This document shows positions 48,499-57,596 of a stretch of 64,000 bases of DNA, piece by piece. Position 1 is the stretch's first letter; each line of letters begins with the position of its first letter. Under the pieces are notes generated by a model that was given only the letters and a program-made list of their open reading frames with translations, did no database searches and was not told where the DNA came from. Position numbers and translations under genes: made by a program. This stretch comes from Nitritalea halalkaliphila LW7 (lineage in GTDB: Bacteria > Bacteroidota > Bacteroidia > Cytophagales > Cyclobacteriaceae), in assembly GCF_000265075.1 (NCBI RefSeq), contig NZ_AJYA01000002.1, forward strand, positions 186,001 to 250,000, read 5' to 3'.

Positions 48499-49158
48499 AT
48501 GAAATACTGGAAATATTTTGGCATTACACTGCTTATCATCGCGCTGGATCAGGCGGTGAAGCTGTGGGTGCACTATCAAATGGATTTTGGCACGCCGGGC
48601 CAGATTAAAGTGCTAGGGGACTGGTTTAAGCTCCACTACACGACTAACCCGGGCATGGCTTTCGGCATGCAGCTGGGGACGGAATACGGCAAGCTCATCC
48701 TGACCAGCTTCCGCCTGGTGGCCATGCTCGGTATCGGCTACTACCTCTTTTACCTTATCCGTGAAAAGCAGCACTGGGGCTACCTGGTGAGCATCGCGCT
48801 TATTTTGGGAGGTGCGATCGGAAACCTGATCGACAGCGTTTTTTACGGGGTTTGGTTGGAAAATGCACCGTATAACGCACCGACCCCCTGGTTCCATGGG
48901 CAGGTGATCGACATGTTTTACATCGATATCTGGGAGGGCATAGTACCGGAGTGGATTCCTTTTTGGGGAGGGTCTTATACAGCACTTTGGCCGATTTTTA
49001 ACATTGCAGATGCTGCTATTTTCGTCGGCGTGGGCATCATATTAGTCTTTCAAAACACCTTTTTTAAGCCCGAATCTGCTGCGAATGCGAAAAATGACGA
49101 TGCGCCTCTGGATGACATCCAAAGGCAATTCATAGAGGATCGCGATAAGGATTCCTGA
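48499..49158 (+). CDS. lspA: Lipoprotein signal peptidase (signal peptidase II)
   Basis: Aspartic membrane peptidase that cleaves prolipoprotein signal peptides after lipidation. About 219 residues from ATG 48499 (MKYWKYFGITLLIIALDQAVKLW), which follows AGGTGG; an in-frame frame start at 48466 lies in the hairpin. Catalytic Asp residues are in GGAIGNLIDSVFYG and WPIFNIADAAIFVG, and TTNPGMAFGM is also conserved. The window encodes several lipoprotein substrates (HmuT, HmuY, DUF1573, C40, TPR). Confidence 0.94.
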   Translation: MKYWKYFGITLLIIALDQAVKLWVHYQMDFGTPGQIKVLGDWFKLHYTTNPGMAFGMQLGTEYGKLILTSFRLVAMLGIGYYLFYLIREKQHWGYLVSIALILGGAIGNLIDSVFYGVWLENAPYNAPTPWFHGQVIDMFYIDIWEGIVPEWIPFWGGSYTALWPIFNIADAAIFVGVGIILVFQNTFFKPESAANAKNDDAPLDDIQRQFIEDRDKDS

Positions 49159-49192
49159 TGCTGAGCCTGACTGGAAAGCCTGGTTCGGGGAT

Positions 49193-49798
49193 ATGAGCTG
49201 GGAAACCCTCAGCCCCTTAGAGGCGGTGGCGGTTTTTTTCGGCATCGTAAGTGTGCTCTTTTCGATTCGCAAGCATATCGCCGTGTTCCCTACCGGCATC
49301 ATCAGCACGTTTATTTACCTGTTTATCTGTTGGGAGTACAAGTTGTACGCGGACATGGGAATAAACGGGTATTACACGCTGATGTCAGTGTACGGCTGGT
49401 GGCTTTGGGCGCAGCCCAAAGGTCCTTTACCCGAGCGCCCCGTCAGCTGGATGCTTCCTCAGGAGCGCTGGATCAGTGTGGGCCTGTTTGTACTGAGCTA
49501 TGGGTCGCTGTATGCTGTCTTAGCGCAATTTACGGACTCGGATGTGCCCTATTGGGACAGCTTTACCACCTCTTCCGCCTTCGTGGCGATGTGGTTGATG
49601 GCAAAAAAGAAGGTAGAAAACTGGATTTTTTGGATCATCACAGACCTAGTATCTGTGCCGCTGTACCTGTATAAAGGTCTCCCACTGACCGCTTTTCAGT
49701 TTGCATTTTTCACCGTTTTGGCTGTCATCGGGCTGCGTTCTTGGTATCTGACCGTGAAGCGCAGGCCGCAGCCGAACTTCCGAGAGTCCCATGTTTAG
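49193..49798 (+). CDS. pnuC: PnuC/PnuT-family vitamin transporter
   Basis: 201 residues, seven or so membrane helices. Matches the PnuC family: LEAVAVFFGIVSVLFSIRKHI, FPTGIISTFIYLFICWEYKLYADM, NGYYTLMSVYGWWLW (the substrate-site tryptophans) and WIITDLVSVPLYLYKGLPLTAFQF. Members take up nicotinamide riboside (PnuC) or thiamine (PnuT). Here it precedes a NadR-like kinase, overlapping it by 8 bases, and a TPP-riboswitch receptor gene, so both substrates are possible. Confidence 0.88.
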   Translation: MSWETLSPLEAVAVFFGIVSVLFSIRKHIAVFPTGIISTFIYLFICWEYKLYADMGINGYYTLMSVYGWWLWAQPKGPLPERPVSWMLPQERWISVGLFVLSYGSLYAVLAQFTDSDVPYWDSFTTSSAFVAMWLMAKKKVENWIFWIITDLVSVPLYLYKGLPLTAFQFAFFTVLAVIGLRSWYLTVKRRPQPNFRESHV

Positions 49799-50310
49799 TG
49801 TCGCCATCGTCGGAACGGAGTCCTCGGGCAAGAGCACCCTAGCCCGCGCCCTGCAAGCGGCCTTAGGGGGACATTATGTGCCGGAATTTGCGCGGAGCTA
49901 CTTAGCAGGTCAGCAGCCACCCTACTTGCGCGAGACGCTTTGGGAAATCGCGAAAGGCCAGCTGGCAGCAGAGGCCGCCGCCCGTGCCAGTCAGCCGCCC
50001 TATCTCTGGTGTGATACCAGCATGCTGACGATGAAAATCTGGGAGGAGCATGCCTTTGGGGCGGTAGCCCCTTTATCGCAGCAGCCTATGCCCAGCATCC
50101 TTATGCCCTGTATGTGTTACCAGATTATCGTCTGCCCTGGGAGCCGGATCCCTGCGCGAGTTCCCGAATCCTGAGGATCGTGCGTACTTTCATGCTTGGC
50201 ATAAGCGCGAGATCCGCCTAAGCCCGGTACCTCTATTGGAGACGAGCGGCAGCGTGGAGGAGCAAGTGCATCAGGTAATAAATAAAGTGCGCGATTTGGA
50301 ATACGAATAG
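49791..50310 (+). CDS. NadR-like P-loop kinase (AAA_28 family; two frameshifts)
   Basis: Small nucleoside kinase related to the ribosylnicotinamide kinase domain of NadR. P-loop VAIVGTESSGKSTLARALQ at residues 4-22, then YVPEFARSYLAGQQPPYL and LWCDTSMLTMKIWEEHAFG. Breaks in the C runs at 50068-50071 and 50150-50152 are each repaired by one base, giving APFIAAAYAQHPYALYVLPDYRLPW and DPLREFPNPEDRAYFHAWHKRE, with a stop at 50310. The rebuilt protein is about 173 residues. It would trap the vitamin brought in by PnuC by phosphorylation. Confidence 0.82.
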
Positions 50311-50326
50311 GTAGCGCGTACATTTG
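50295..50326 (+). promoter_or_regulatory. Promoter of the TPP-riboswitch transcript
   Basis: TTTG (50295-50298), 20 bases, then TACATTTG (50319-50326): a full match to the Bacteroidota consensus. It lies within the end of the NadR-like gene and predicts an RNA start just before the riboswitch. Confidence 0.75.
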
Positions 50327-50334
50327 CAGCACGA

Positions 50335-50415
50335 TCATGAGGGGGTGCCTTAATATAACGGGCTGAGATCATACCCATCTACCTGATCCGGGTAATGCCG
50401 GCGTAGGGAACATGA
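50335..50415 (+). ncRNA. TPP (THI-box) riboswitch
   Basis: The conserved elements appear in order: GGGGGTGCC (50341-50349), CTGAGA (50363-50368), then ACCTGATCCGGGTAATGCC and GGCGTAGGGAA up to 50410. P1 closes with TCATG (50335-50339) against CATGA (50411-50415). This is the thiamine-pyrophosphate aptamer. About 130 bases of leader separate it from the receptor gene and must contain the expression platform, which I cannot fold with confidence. Confidence 0.93.
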
Positions 50416-50546
50416 AAACGTCTAAAATTTTCCGGGAAATCGTGCGCACATGCGCCAAAGGGACTTTTATGCCGTTCGGGTAAAACCATTAGGGGCTTTC
50501 TCACCTCAGGAGAGCCTGTGTTTCACCATTATTACCAGTTCTACAC

Positions 50547-52949
50547 ATGAAAAAGTATGTTTTATGCTGCCTGCTCGGCCTCTTTCAGTGGACGAGTGCT
50601 TGGGCGCAGCACAGTCTGCAGGGCACTGTCTACGATGGCGCTGGCCAGCCGCTAGCGGGAGCCTCCCTGATGGTTTTGGGCGAAGCCCCAAAGGGCCAAA
50701 TCAGTGATGCTGAGGGACAGTTTCGCTTTCAGGCTTTGGCCGAAGGCAAAATCCAGCTGCAGGTGTCTTTTATCGGTTTTAAGACCCAGCGAATCGAGGT
50801 ACAGCTGCCGCGAACTAGCCCGCTCACCATTACCTTAGAGGAACAGACGTTTACGACGGAGGCCTTCGTGGTATATGGGACGCGCGCAAGTGAGCTGGTG
50901 CCGACCACCTTCCAAAATATCGATAAGCAGGAGCTGGGCAAGCTGAACCTGGGGCAGGACCTGCCGATGCTTCTGAACTATACGCCTTCCGTGGTGACCT
51001 TTTCCGATGCGGGAGCAGGGATCGGGTACACGGGCCTGCGGATTCGAGGGAGTGACCAAACGCGCATTAATGTGACCTTAAATGGTATTCCACTCAACGA
51101 TGCCGAGTCACATGGCGTTTTTTGGGTCAATATGCCGGATTTTGCTTCGTCGGTGGAAAGCATTCAGATCCAGCGCGGGGTGGGAACCTCCACAAATGGT
51201 GCGGCGACTTTCGGTGCTAGCCTGAACATTCAGACTGATGTGCTGGAAGAGGAGGCTTACGCTGAGGTGGATAATGGAGTGGGCTCCTTCGGGACACTGC
51301 GCCACACCGTGAAGGCGGGCACGGGGCTGCTGGCGGACCGCTGGGCCATGGATATGCGCCTGTCTCGACTGACTTCGGATGGCTACATCGATCGAGCAAG
51401 CTCAGATATGCGGGCTTTTTTCGTGAGTGGAGGCTATTATGGAGAAAAACACATGCTGAAGGTAAATATTTTTTCCGGTCAGCAAGAAACGTATCAGGCC
51501 TGGGAAGGAGTACCAGAACATCTGCTGGCTACTCAGCGAACCTTTAATCCATATACGTACGATAATCAGGTAGATAATTATCAGCAGGATCATTATCAAC
51601 TCATTTACACGGGGCAGCTGGCGCCGAATTGGAATGCCCATGCCGCCCTGCATTACACCTATGGTAGGGGGTACTTTGAGCAGTTCCGTCCGAATGATCG
51701 GCTGCGCAATTATGGGCTGCCGGCGCTTCAAATTGGAGGCCAAAGCATCGAGCGTATGGACATCATCCGCCGTCGCTGGCTGGATAATGATTTCTATGGC
51801 GCGGTGTACTCCATAAATTATGTTTCAGATGACGGGCGCTTGGATGCTATCGTGGGAGGTGGAGCGAATCGCTATGTAGGTGACCACTTTGGTGAGTTGA
51901 TCTGGATGCAGTTTGCGGCGGATAATGCCATTCGCGACCGCTACTACGATAACGTGGCCACGAAGGACGATGTAAATGTCTATTCTAAGTTCACCTATGA
52001 ATGGCTGCCGCGCTTGCATGTCTTTGGAGACCTGCAGTGGCGGGGTATTGGGTATACTTTCGAGGGTATAAATAATGACCTGCGGGATGTGAGTGGCGAG
52101 GTACAGTTCAGTTTCTGGAACCCAAAGGCCGGTTTTACTTACCTGTTATCGGATAAGGCGAGTGTGTATGCAAGCTATGCGGTGGCCAATCGTGAGCCTG
52201 TTCGTCGGGATTTTACGGATTCTCCTATCGTAGATAGAGCTCCTCGCCCAGAGCGCATGCAGAATGTGGAGGCAGGGATTCGCGCTAAGAGCGGGCGCTG
52301 GAATTATGAGGCCACCCTTTACTTGATGGATTACCGAGATCAGCTTGTGCTGACGGGTCAGGTGAACGATGTAGGCGCTTATGTGCGGGATAATGTGGAT
52401 AATTCGTATCGTGCGGGTATCGAGCTGATGGGGGGCTATGCACTGAGCTCGAAGTGGCGAGTAGGAGGTAACGCGGCCTTCAGCCGCAATAAGATTCGAG
52501 AATTTACGGCCTTTATAGATGATTTTTCTGGGGAGGCGTTCCGCCAGGAGGAGCAGACCTTTACGCACACGACGCTGGCTTTCTCGCCTGATGTGGTCGC
52601 TGCTGGTCATATTGATTTTGAACCTGTGAAGGGCTTGGAGTTGAATTTGTTCCAAAAGTACGTCGGCAGTCAGTTTTTAGATAACACGATGAATGCGGAT
52701 AGGATGCTGGCGGCATTTTGGACCACGGATGTGCGCGCCAGTTACCGCTTTAAAACGGGGGTATTGCCCGAGGTGACCGCCACGCTTATGGTATATAATG
52801 TTTTTAACCGTCTCTATGAGCCAAATGGCTATACGTTTAGCTACTTTTTACCGGATGAGGGGCCTTCGGGTCGGACTTTGGTGACGGAGAACTTTTTTTA
52901 TCCGATGGCGGGAACGAATTTTCTGGCAAGCTTAAAGGTACGTTTTTAA
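50547..52949 (+). CDS. TonB-dependent receptor under TPP control, probable thiamine/precursor importer
   Basis: 800 intact residues. Signal peptide (LCCLLGLFQWTSAWA), carboxypeptidase-regulatory-like domain (about 22-100: LQGTVYDGAGQPLAGASLMV), plug (TFQNIDKQELGKLNLGQDLP, RIRGSDQTRINVTLNG, IQIQRGVGTSTNGAATFGASLNI), then the barrel ending in an aromatic strand. The substrate is inferred from the riboswitch in its own leader: thiamine, its phosphates or a precursor moiety. Bacteroidota commonly pair such a receptor with a PnuT transporter and a kinase; here pnuC and a NadR-like kinase lie directly upstream, before the riboswitch. Confidence 0.87.
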   Translation: MKKYVLCCLLGLFQWTSAWAQHSLQGTVYDGAGQPLAGASLMVLGEAPKGQISDAEGQFRFQALAEGKIQLQVSFIGFKTQRIEVQLPRTSPLTITLEEQTFTTEAFVVYGTRASELVPTTFQNIDKQELGKLNLGQDLPMLLNYTPSVVTFSDAGAGIGYTGLRIRGSDQTRINVTLNGIPLNDAESHGVFWVNMPDFASSVESIQIQRGVGTSTNGAATFGASLNIQTDVLEEEAYAEVDNGVGSFGTLRHTVKAGTGLLADRWAMDMRLSRLTSDGYIDRASSDMRAFFVSGGYYGEKHMLKVNIFSGQQETYQAWEGVPEHLLATQRTFNPYTYDNQVDNYQQDHYQLIYTGQLAPNWNAHAALHYTYGRGYFEQFRPNDRLRNYGLPALQIGGQSIERMDIIRRRWLDNDFYGAVYSINYVSDDGRLDAIVGGGANRYVGDHFGELIWMQFAADNAIRDRYYDNVATKDDVNVYSKFTYEWLPRLHVFGDLQWRGIGYTFEGINNDLRDVSGEVQFSFWNPKAGFTYLLSDKASVYASYAVANREPVRRDFTDSPIVDRAPRPERMQNVEAGIRAKSGRWNYEATLYLMDYRDQLVLTGQVNDVGAYVRDNVDNSYRAGIELMGGYALSSKWRVGGNAAFSRNKIREFTAFIDDFSGEAFRQEEQTFTHTTLAFSPDVVAAGHIDFEPVKGLELNLFQKYVGSQFLDNTMNADRMLAAFWTTDVRASYRFKTGVLPEVTATLMVYNVFNRLYEPNGYTFSYFLPDEGPSGRTLVTENFFYPMAGTNFLASLKVRF

Positions 52950-52973
52950 AGGTACACATGTAGTATGCTATCC

Positions 52974-53009
52974 ATCCCCCGAGCAGTGATTTCATCTACT
53001 CGGGGGGGT
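52974..53009 (+). terminator. Hairpin after the riboswitch-controlled receptor gene
   Basis: CCCCCGAG (52976-52983) pairs with CTCGGGGG (52999-53006), with only a short T-rich tail (TATTTG). Confidence 0.55.
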
Positions 53010-53174
53010 ATTTGTTAGGCATGTAACGGAAGGGAGTTAGATAATTTTTTGAGAAATTGGCTTACATTACCATTTTTTATGGGATTTGTTTTTAATAGCT
53101 AGCCTTTTCTTGTATATTGAGATTCGTTCAAGTGAATTATATTTGGTTTAAACTTTTTTAAAATCTATAAATTA

Positions 53175-53648
53175 ATGGCTCGGTTCAATAATGTCAAGCT
53201 GCTCTGGAGTCTTATACTCCAGAGCAGCTTACTTCTTATCTTTTTTGCGTGCAAAAAACCAAATGCTTCTGTAGATAGTTTTCGGATAGTAGAGCACGCT
53301 GCCTCAAAGCAATCGTTAGGCCTAGAGCTAGTTCAAAATTTGAGTCTCTACATTGACGATAAAAGCCTTCCCTTTTATGATTTATACCAAATTTATACCG
53401 AAGGGGAAGAACAGTTTTTAGTGGGCTTCAATAGGCAGCGATTAAGTCTAGATTTTATTCCATTTGCTAAGAATAATTCAGAAGCATGTTTTCATTTGAC
53501 CTTTGAGGAGGAGGGACCTAGTGCTGTAGATGCTGATTTAGATATCTTCCATGTATTTAGTCGGGATAGTATCGTGACACTCGTAGATCGAGAACGTAAA
53601 TTTCAAGTTTTTTCTGTTAACAACGGCCCTTACTTGTTACTGAAATAA
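53175..53648 (+). CDS. Lipoprotein of unknown function (DUF4221-like)
   Basis: 157 residues. An N-terminal hydrophobic stretch ends in the probable lipobox LLIFFACKK (about residue 26). The remaining beta-rich sequence (QFLVGFNRQRLSLDFIPFAKN, SRDSIVTLVDRERKFQVF) resembles opening blades of Bacteroidota DUF4221/6-bladed propeller lipoproteins, but too weakly to be sure. Composition is clearly AT-richer than the flanking core genes. The next gene begins right after its stop. Confidence 0.55.
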   Translation: MARFNNVKLLWSLILQSSLLLIFFACKKPNASVDSFRIVEHAASKQSLGLELVQNLSLYIDDKSLPFYDLYQIYTEGEEQFLVGFNRQRLSLDFIPFAKNNSEACFHLTFEEEGPSAVDADLDIFHVFSRDSIVTLVDRERKFQVFSVNNGPYLLLK

Positions 53649-54728
53649 ATGAAAAAATTTATTATGCAAAGCTCTCGGCTTATAATTCAGGTTATTTTCT
53701 TGGTCAGTAGTATATTATTAGGCCCGTTTTCCTCTTTCGCGCAGGAAGAGGGACCCGAGCTGGTTTATGGATGTGAAAATTGTAAAGTAACTTCTTATCT
53801 GCCCATGGGAGACTATAAGCTACTTTTATTCTCTAATGATAGAAACTATCTTAGGCGCAAATTATACCTACTGGATAAACAAAACCTCATCGTGGATGAA
53901 ATGAAGGTAGAGTCTTCCTCACACCTAGTACGTCTGAGTGAGCACACTTTTAGTGTCTTGGAGATTTCTATGGGCATTATCATACAAATTCAAAACGGTC
54001 GCTTGCAGGTTAAAGAAGCCTATGACCTATACGATCGCCCACGGATCATTCAGACGGCGCACATGTTTTTAACTCCCTATCACCTTTTTGGTATGACTCC
54101 GATAGAAGGAGCAGGAGAAAATGATGCACGGTATGTTCTTTATTCTATCAATCGACCGCTTATGCCACAAGTCAATCCCAGGCGTATGGGGTATTATGGT
54201 TATTACCGCATGCGTGAAAACCCGCCTTTTCATTACACAGATATTTCCTATGCAGATACCGTTACAATTTTTAGACCTAAGGGACCACCACTAGAACCGA
54301 GTGAATCGTTTTACATTAAATTTTGGTATGCCCAGGATATAGCATACAGCTGGCTGCCAGATTATAAAACGCTGATCGCTATGCATGCCGATAATGACAA
54401 ACAGGTCAGCACATTTACCTCCTATGGGAAGGAAACGGAAATGCTTGCTTACATCGATTATACACGTGGTGATAGCTACATGCTTACGTGGGATCCAAAA
54501 ATTAAAGAAGGAAGGACGTACACTTTGCACGAAGTGCAAAAAAACAAGACGCTCAAACCGGTGTATAGACTTCAGTTTAAGCCCATGCTCATCGATGACG
54601 GTTATGCCTATCAAAGCAGGGTAGGGGAGCGCCGCTTTGACCTATACCGCCATGCGCTGAAAGGTCAAGTTAGAGAGAAGATGCAGGATTTCGGAGCAGT
54701 CTCGGTGGGTGCGGCGCAAAATCTTTAG
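53649..54728 (+). CDS. Secreted protein of unknown function
   Basis: 359 residues with a signal peptide (about 1-30, LVSSILLGPFSSFAQ). Rich in aromatic residues and beta-strand patterns such as YKLLLFSNDRNYLRRKLYLLDKQ and YDRPRIIQTAHMFLTPYHLFG; a Tyr-rich run, MGYYGYYRMRENPPFHY, lies near residue 180. It may be a beta-propeller. It starts immediately after the preceding lipoprotein stop and shares its AT-rich composition, so the pair was probably inherited together. No family recognised. Confidence 0.55.
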   Translation: MKKFIMQSSRLIIQVIFLVSSILLGPFSSFAQEEGPELVYGCENCKVTSYLPMGDYKLLLFSNDRNYLRRKLYLLDKQNLIVDEMKVESSSHLVRLSEHTFSVLEISMGIIIQIQNGRLQVKEAYDLYDRPRIIQTAHMFLTPYHLFGMTPIEGAGENDARYVLYSINRPLMPQVNPRRMGYYGYYRMRENPPFHYTDISYADTVTIFRPKGPPLEPSESFYIKFWYAQDIAYSWLPDYKTLIAMHADNDKQVSTFTSYGKETEMLAYIDYTRGDSYMLTWDPKIKEGRTYTLHEVQKNKTLKPVYRLQFKPMLIDDGYAYQSRVGERRFDLYRHALKGQVREKMQDFGAVSVGAAQNL

Positions 54729-54774
54729 ACATCATCTGCTCCCGATAGCTGAAAATAGGCCAGAGTACCGCTCC

Positions 54775-55380
54775 CTAAGAAGCAGGCAACTTTAAATTTG
54801 TCATGCGAAAGTAATCCTGAAGCGTGGTCTTGAGGATGTCTTGTTCTTTTTCGTTTTCGAGGACAGGGACCCATTCGCCCTCCAGGAGGAGTTCAAACTG
54901 CTTAGGCTCTTCTAAAAGCGGGAATAGCTCACGTGCGAAGTAATAGTGAGCAAATTTATCCCCTCCCTGAAAAAGAACCTCTCCACTCTGGACGCCCTCC
55001 TCATCTTTCCAGCGTAGATGTATCGGAAGCTCTTCGAAATTAGGCTCCACGTAAATGTAGGCCTCATCCTTTACCCAGTTGATTAAAATGGAAAAATTTA
55101 AAAGTGGATAAGCGGCTTCTTGCGTACGTTTTCGATGCCTAAAAATGCTCATCTTAGCATCTTTTCGCCCTTCCCGCTCATAATTAGAGGCGCGCATGTT
55201 ATGAAAATACATGCGATCCGCCGTGCCCACGCGCATCTCAGGTGCAGAGTCGCCGCTATTATCTGCTCGACGTTCATTAAAAAAGGAGAGCAGAAACACA
55301 AAGAGGATGGAACCTAATCCGAAAATTTTCAGGATTTTCACCATTTCAGGGGTGAAAATTTCATCTTTCTTGGCAGGCAT
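54775..55380 (-). CDS. Membrane-anchored protein of unknown function
   Basis: About 201 residues from ATG 55380 (MPAKKDEIFTPEMVKILKIF); an in-frame ATG at 55404 would begin inside a hairpin. One membrane helix (IFGLGSILFVFLLSFF) is followed by a soluble domain containing RMYFHNMRASNYEREGRKD and YIYVEPNFEELPIHLRWKD. Found downstream of the SDR gene on the same strand. Family not recognised. Confidence 0.6.
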   Translation of the reverse strand: MPAKKDEIFTPEMVKILKIFGLGSILFVFLLSFFNERRADNSGDSAPEMRVGTADRMYFHNMRASNYEREGRKDAKMSIFRHRKRTQEAAYPLLNFSILINWVKDEAYIYVEPNFEELPIHLRWKDEEGVQSGEVLFQGGDKFAHYYFARELFPLLEEPKQFELLLEGEWVPVLENEKEQDILKTTLQDYFRMTNLKLPAS

Positions 55381-55382
55381 AA

Positions 55383-55404
55383 AGGTGTTTTCTCTTAAAA
55401 ACAC
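55383..55404 (-). other. Hairpin covering the start region of the 54775-55380 gene
   Basis: GGTGTTTT and AAAACACC form a stem 3 bases upstream of ATG 55380 on the minus strand. No T run follows. It may tune initiation or be a weak terminator for the SDR gene. Confidence 0.4.
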
Positions 55405-55428
55405 CCCTTAAGCTGGAAAGTTTGCACT

Positions 55429-56190
55429 TCAGCGCACATAACTGCCTGCATTCACATCGATGCTCGTTCCTGTGGCGTGGTCGGCTAATCCTGAACAGAG
55501 CAGCGTCACGAAAGGGTTAAGTCCTCCGGTTCGGTTAGCTTATTTAAAGCAATATCGTTTAACGCATAGTCTTCCCCATAGCGCTGAATAAAATCCTCTG
55601 CCATGTCGGTACGCGTAAAACCGGGTGCCACATTAAAGGCCATGATCTCTTGTTTACCATAATACCGGGCGATGCTGCGGGTGAGGCTGAGCACAGCAAC
55701 CTTTCGAGGCTCCATAGGCCAAGTATTCGGGAGTGTCGCCCCGAAAACCCGCCCGAGAAGCGATATTCACGATTCTGCCCGCGTGTCCGTCCGCGATAGC
55801 ATGCCGAATGAAGGCCTTGCACAGCAGGGCTACTGCGCCCACATTCACTTGGAAGGTGTGTTCCCAAAGCCCCAACCACTCCGCTTCTTCTGCTTCCATC
55901 GCAACAGCATGTGCCACTCCAGCATTATTCACTAAGGCATGGATCGGTCCGAAGCGCTCCCGTAAGTCTGTAAACCAAGTGCTTAGCGTGTCCAGCTTGC
56001 TGAGATCCATTTGCACAGGATGTGCGCGCTCACCTAGCGTTCGTGCCAGTTCTACAGCTGCCTGCTCCTGCCGTCCAAAATGAATGAGCACCTCAGCACC
56101 TGCCGCATGAAGGTGGCGGGCCAGTGCATGCCCAATACCGCGAGAGGCACCCGTGACTAAAACCCGCTTGCCTGTTAAATCTACACGCAT
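55429..56190 (-). CDS. Short-chain dehydrogenase/reductase, FabG-like (two frameshifts)
   Basis: NAD(P)-dependent oxidoreductase. TGASRGIGHALA cofactor motif at about residue 14, HALVNNAGVAHAV near 86, catalytic Ser in GRIVNIASRAGF and Tyr-x-x-x-Lys in YLAYGASK. Breaks lie at 55700-55704 and in the G run 55514-55516. Restored, the end reads EDLTPFVTLLCSGLADHATG and SIDVNAGSYVR, with a stop at 55429. The rebuilt length is about 253 residues, normal for the family. Substrate unknown; it lies 6 bases from the GNAT gene. Confidence 0.85.
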
Positions 56191-56196
56191 TTTTTC

Positions 56197-56679
56197 TTAT
56201 TTTTTAGCTAAATACACAGCGATTTCAGGTGCTTGCATGTTGCAGTTAATCCATTCCCCATCTAAATCCGCACCATAGCGCTCATAAAATGTGATGGCCG
56301 GACGATTCCAGTCGAGCACTTGCCAGGTCATGCCAGAGCAGCCTTCTTCCATCGTTTTCTCTAACACCCGATCGAACAGTGCCTTGCCGGCACCTTTGCC
56401 ACGCTCTGTGGCGGTCACCACGATGTCCTCCAAGTAGAGGCGCCGCCCCTTCCAGGTGCTGTAGCGGTAATAATACACCGCGATACCGACGATGTACGCA
56501 TCGCTTTGGCGCTCGGCGACATAAAACCCAAAGGCCGGCTGCTCGCCAAAACCCTCTTTTTCCATACGTTCCACTGTGTTCGTCACCTCTTCGGGTGCTT
56601 TCTCATACAGGGCCAGCTCGTGGATGAGCTCCAGCGTGCGGGGTAAATCTTCTTTTCTTCCTTCTCGAATCGTAAACAT
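56197..56679 (-). CDS. GNAT family N-acetyltransferase (diamine acetyltransferase-like)
   Basis: 160 residues. IREGRKEDLPRTLELIHELALYEKAPEEV is the typical N-terminus of spermidine/spermine-type acetyltransferases. The acetyl-CoA site is VTATERGKGAGKALFDRVL, and the C-terminal ending WNRPAITFYERYGADLDGEW is conserved. The acceptor amine is inferred from family resemblance only. It precedes the SDR gene on the same strand. Confidence 0.85.
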   Translation of the reverse strand: MFTIREGRKEDLPRTLELIHELALYEKAPEEVTNTVERMEKEGFGEQPAFGFYVAERQSDAYIVGIAVYYYRYSTWKGRRLYLEDIVVTATERGKGAGKALFDRVLEKTMEEGCSGMTWQVLDWNRPAITFYERYGADLDGEWINCNMQAPEIAVYLAKK

Positions 56680-56796
56680 GCCTCAAGTTATTAAAAAAGG
56701 CCTTTCGAGCGGGTATCCCTAAGGGGAAAAGTGAGAAAAATTTCCGGAAATGGAGAAAATAAAGTAGGTTTGATGACACGAAAGCACCATATACAC

Positions 56797-57575
56797 ATGT
56801 TTCTCTCCATCGATGCCGGCAACTCTAACGTCGTTTTCGCTTTTTATGATGAACAGCAGCAGCGCTGGACGCACGAGTACCGGATTAGCTCCCAAGGCGG
56901 ATTTTCCCTCGCCAAGTTGGAAAAGGAAATGCATCTCTACATGCTGGAGCACCGGATCGGGCGCGACACCCTTACGGCCATTGGCTTTTCTTCCGTCGTC
57001 CCCGAGCGCATCGAACCCTTAGAGGACTTTTGTCGCCGCTTTTTTGGGCGCAGCCCCTACCTCATTCAGGGCAGTAGCTATGCGGGACTTCCCGTAAAAA
57101 CGACCAAGCCGGACGAAATCGGTACGGATCTCATGTGTAATGCAGTGGCGGCTTACGCGCGCTTTTTAGGCCCCTGCATCATCGTGGACTTCGGGACAGC
57201 GCTGACCTTTACGGTGGTGGGGCCCGAGGGCCAAATTATGGGTGTCAACATCCTGCCCGGCTTAAAAACGGCCATACGCGCACTCTTTACCGATACGGCC
57301 AAGCTGCCCGAAGTGGCGCTCGAGCTGCCCACCTCTGCCATCGGAAAAGACACCGTGCACAGCATTCAGGCTGGCGTGCTGTACGGCTACACTAGCTTGG
57401 TAAAAGGCATGCTCCAGACCATACAGGAGGAACTCGGCTACCGCTGTAGCATCGTGGCCACCGGAGGGCTTTCGTCGATTTTACACCCACTGGCCGGGAG
57501 CTTCGACCTGACCGACCGCTACCTGACCTTAGAAGGCATTCGGCTGATTACATTGGCCCAGCCCAAAAAAAATAA
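56797..57575 (+). CDS. coaX: Type III pantothenate kinase (frameshift at the stop)
   Basis: First step of coenzyme A synthesis, ATP-dependent phosphorylation of pantothenate. Start chosen at ATG 56797 (MFLSIDAGNSNVVFAFYDEQ), where the family begins. Other motifs are DEIGTDLMCNAVAAY, IIVDFGTALTFTVVG, GVNILPGLKTAIRAL and the last Gly-rich motif VATGGLSSIL. As given, the frame runs on to 57735 across the end of the convergent M23 gene. With one more A in the A8 run 57565-57572 it stops at 57575 after QPKKK, giving about 259 residues, the usual size. coaE for the last step is at 37326. Confidence 0.92.
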
Positions 57576-57596
57576 AGCCCCCACCTTCCCACGCAC

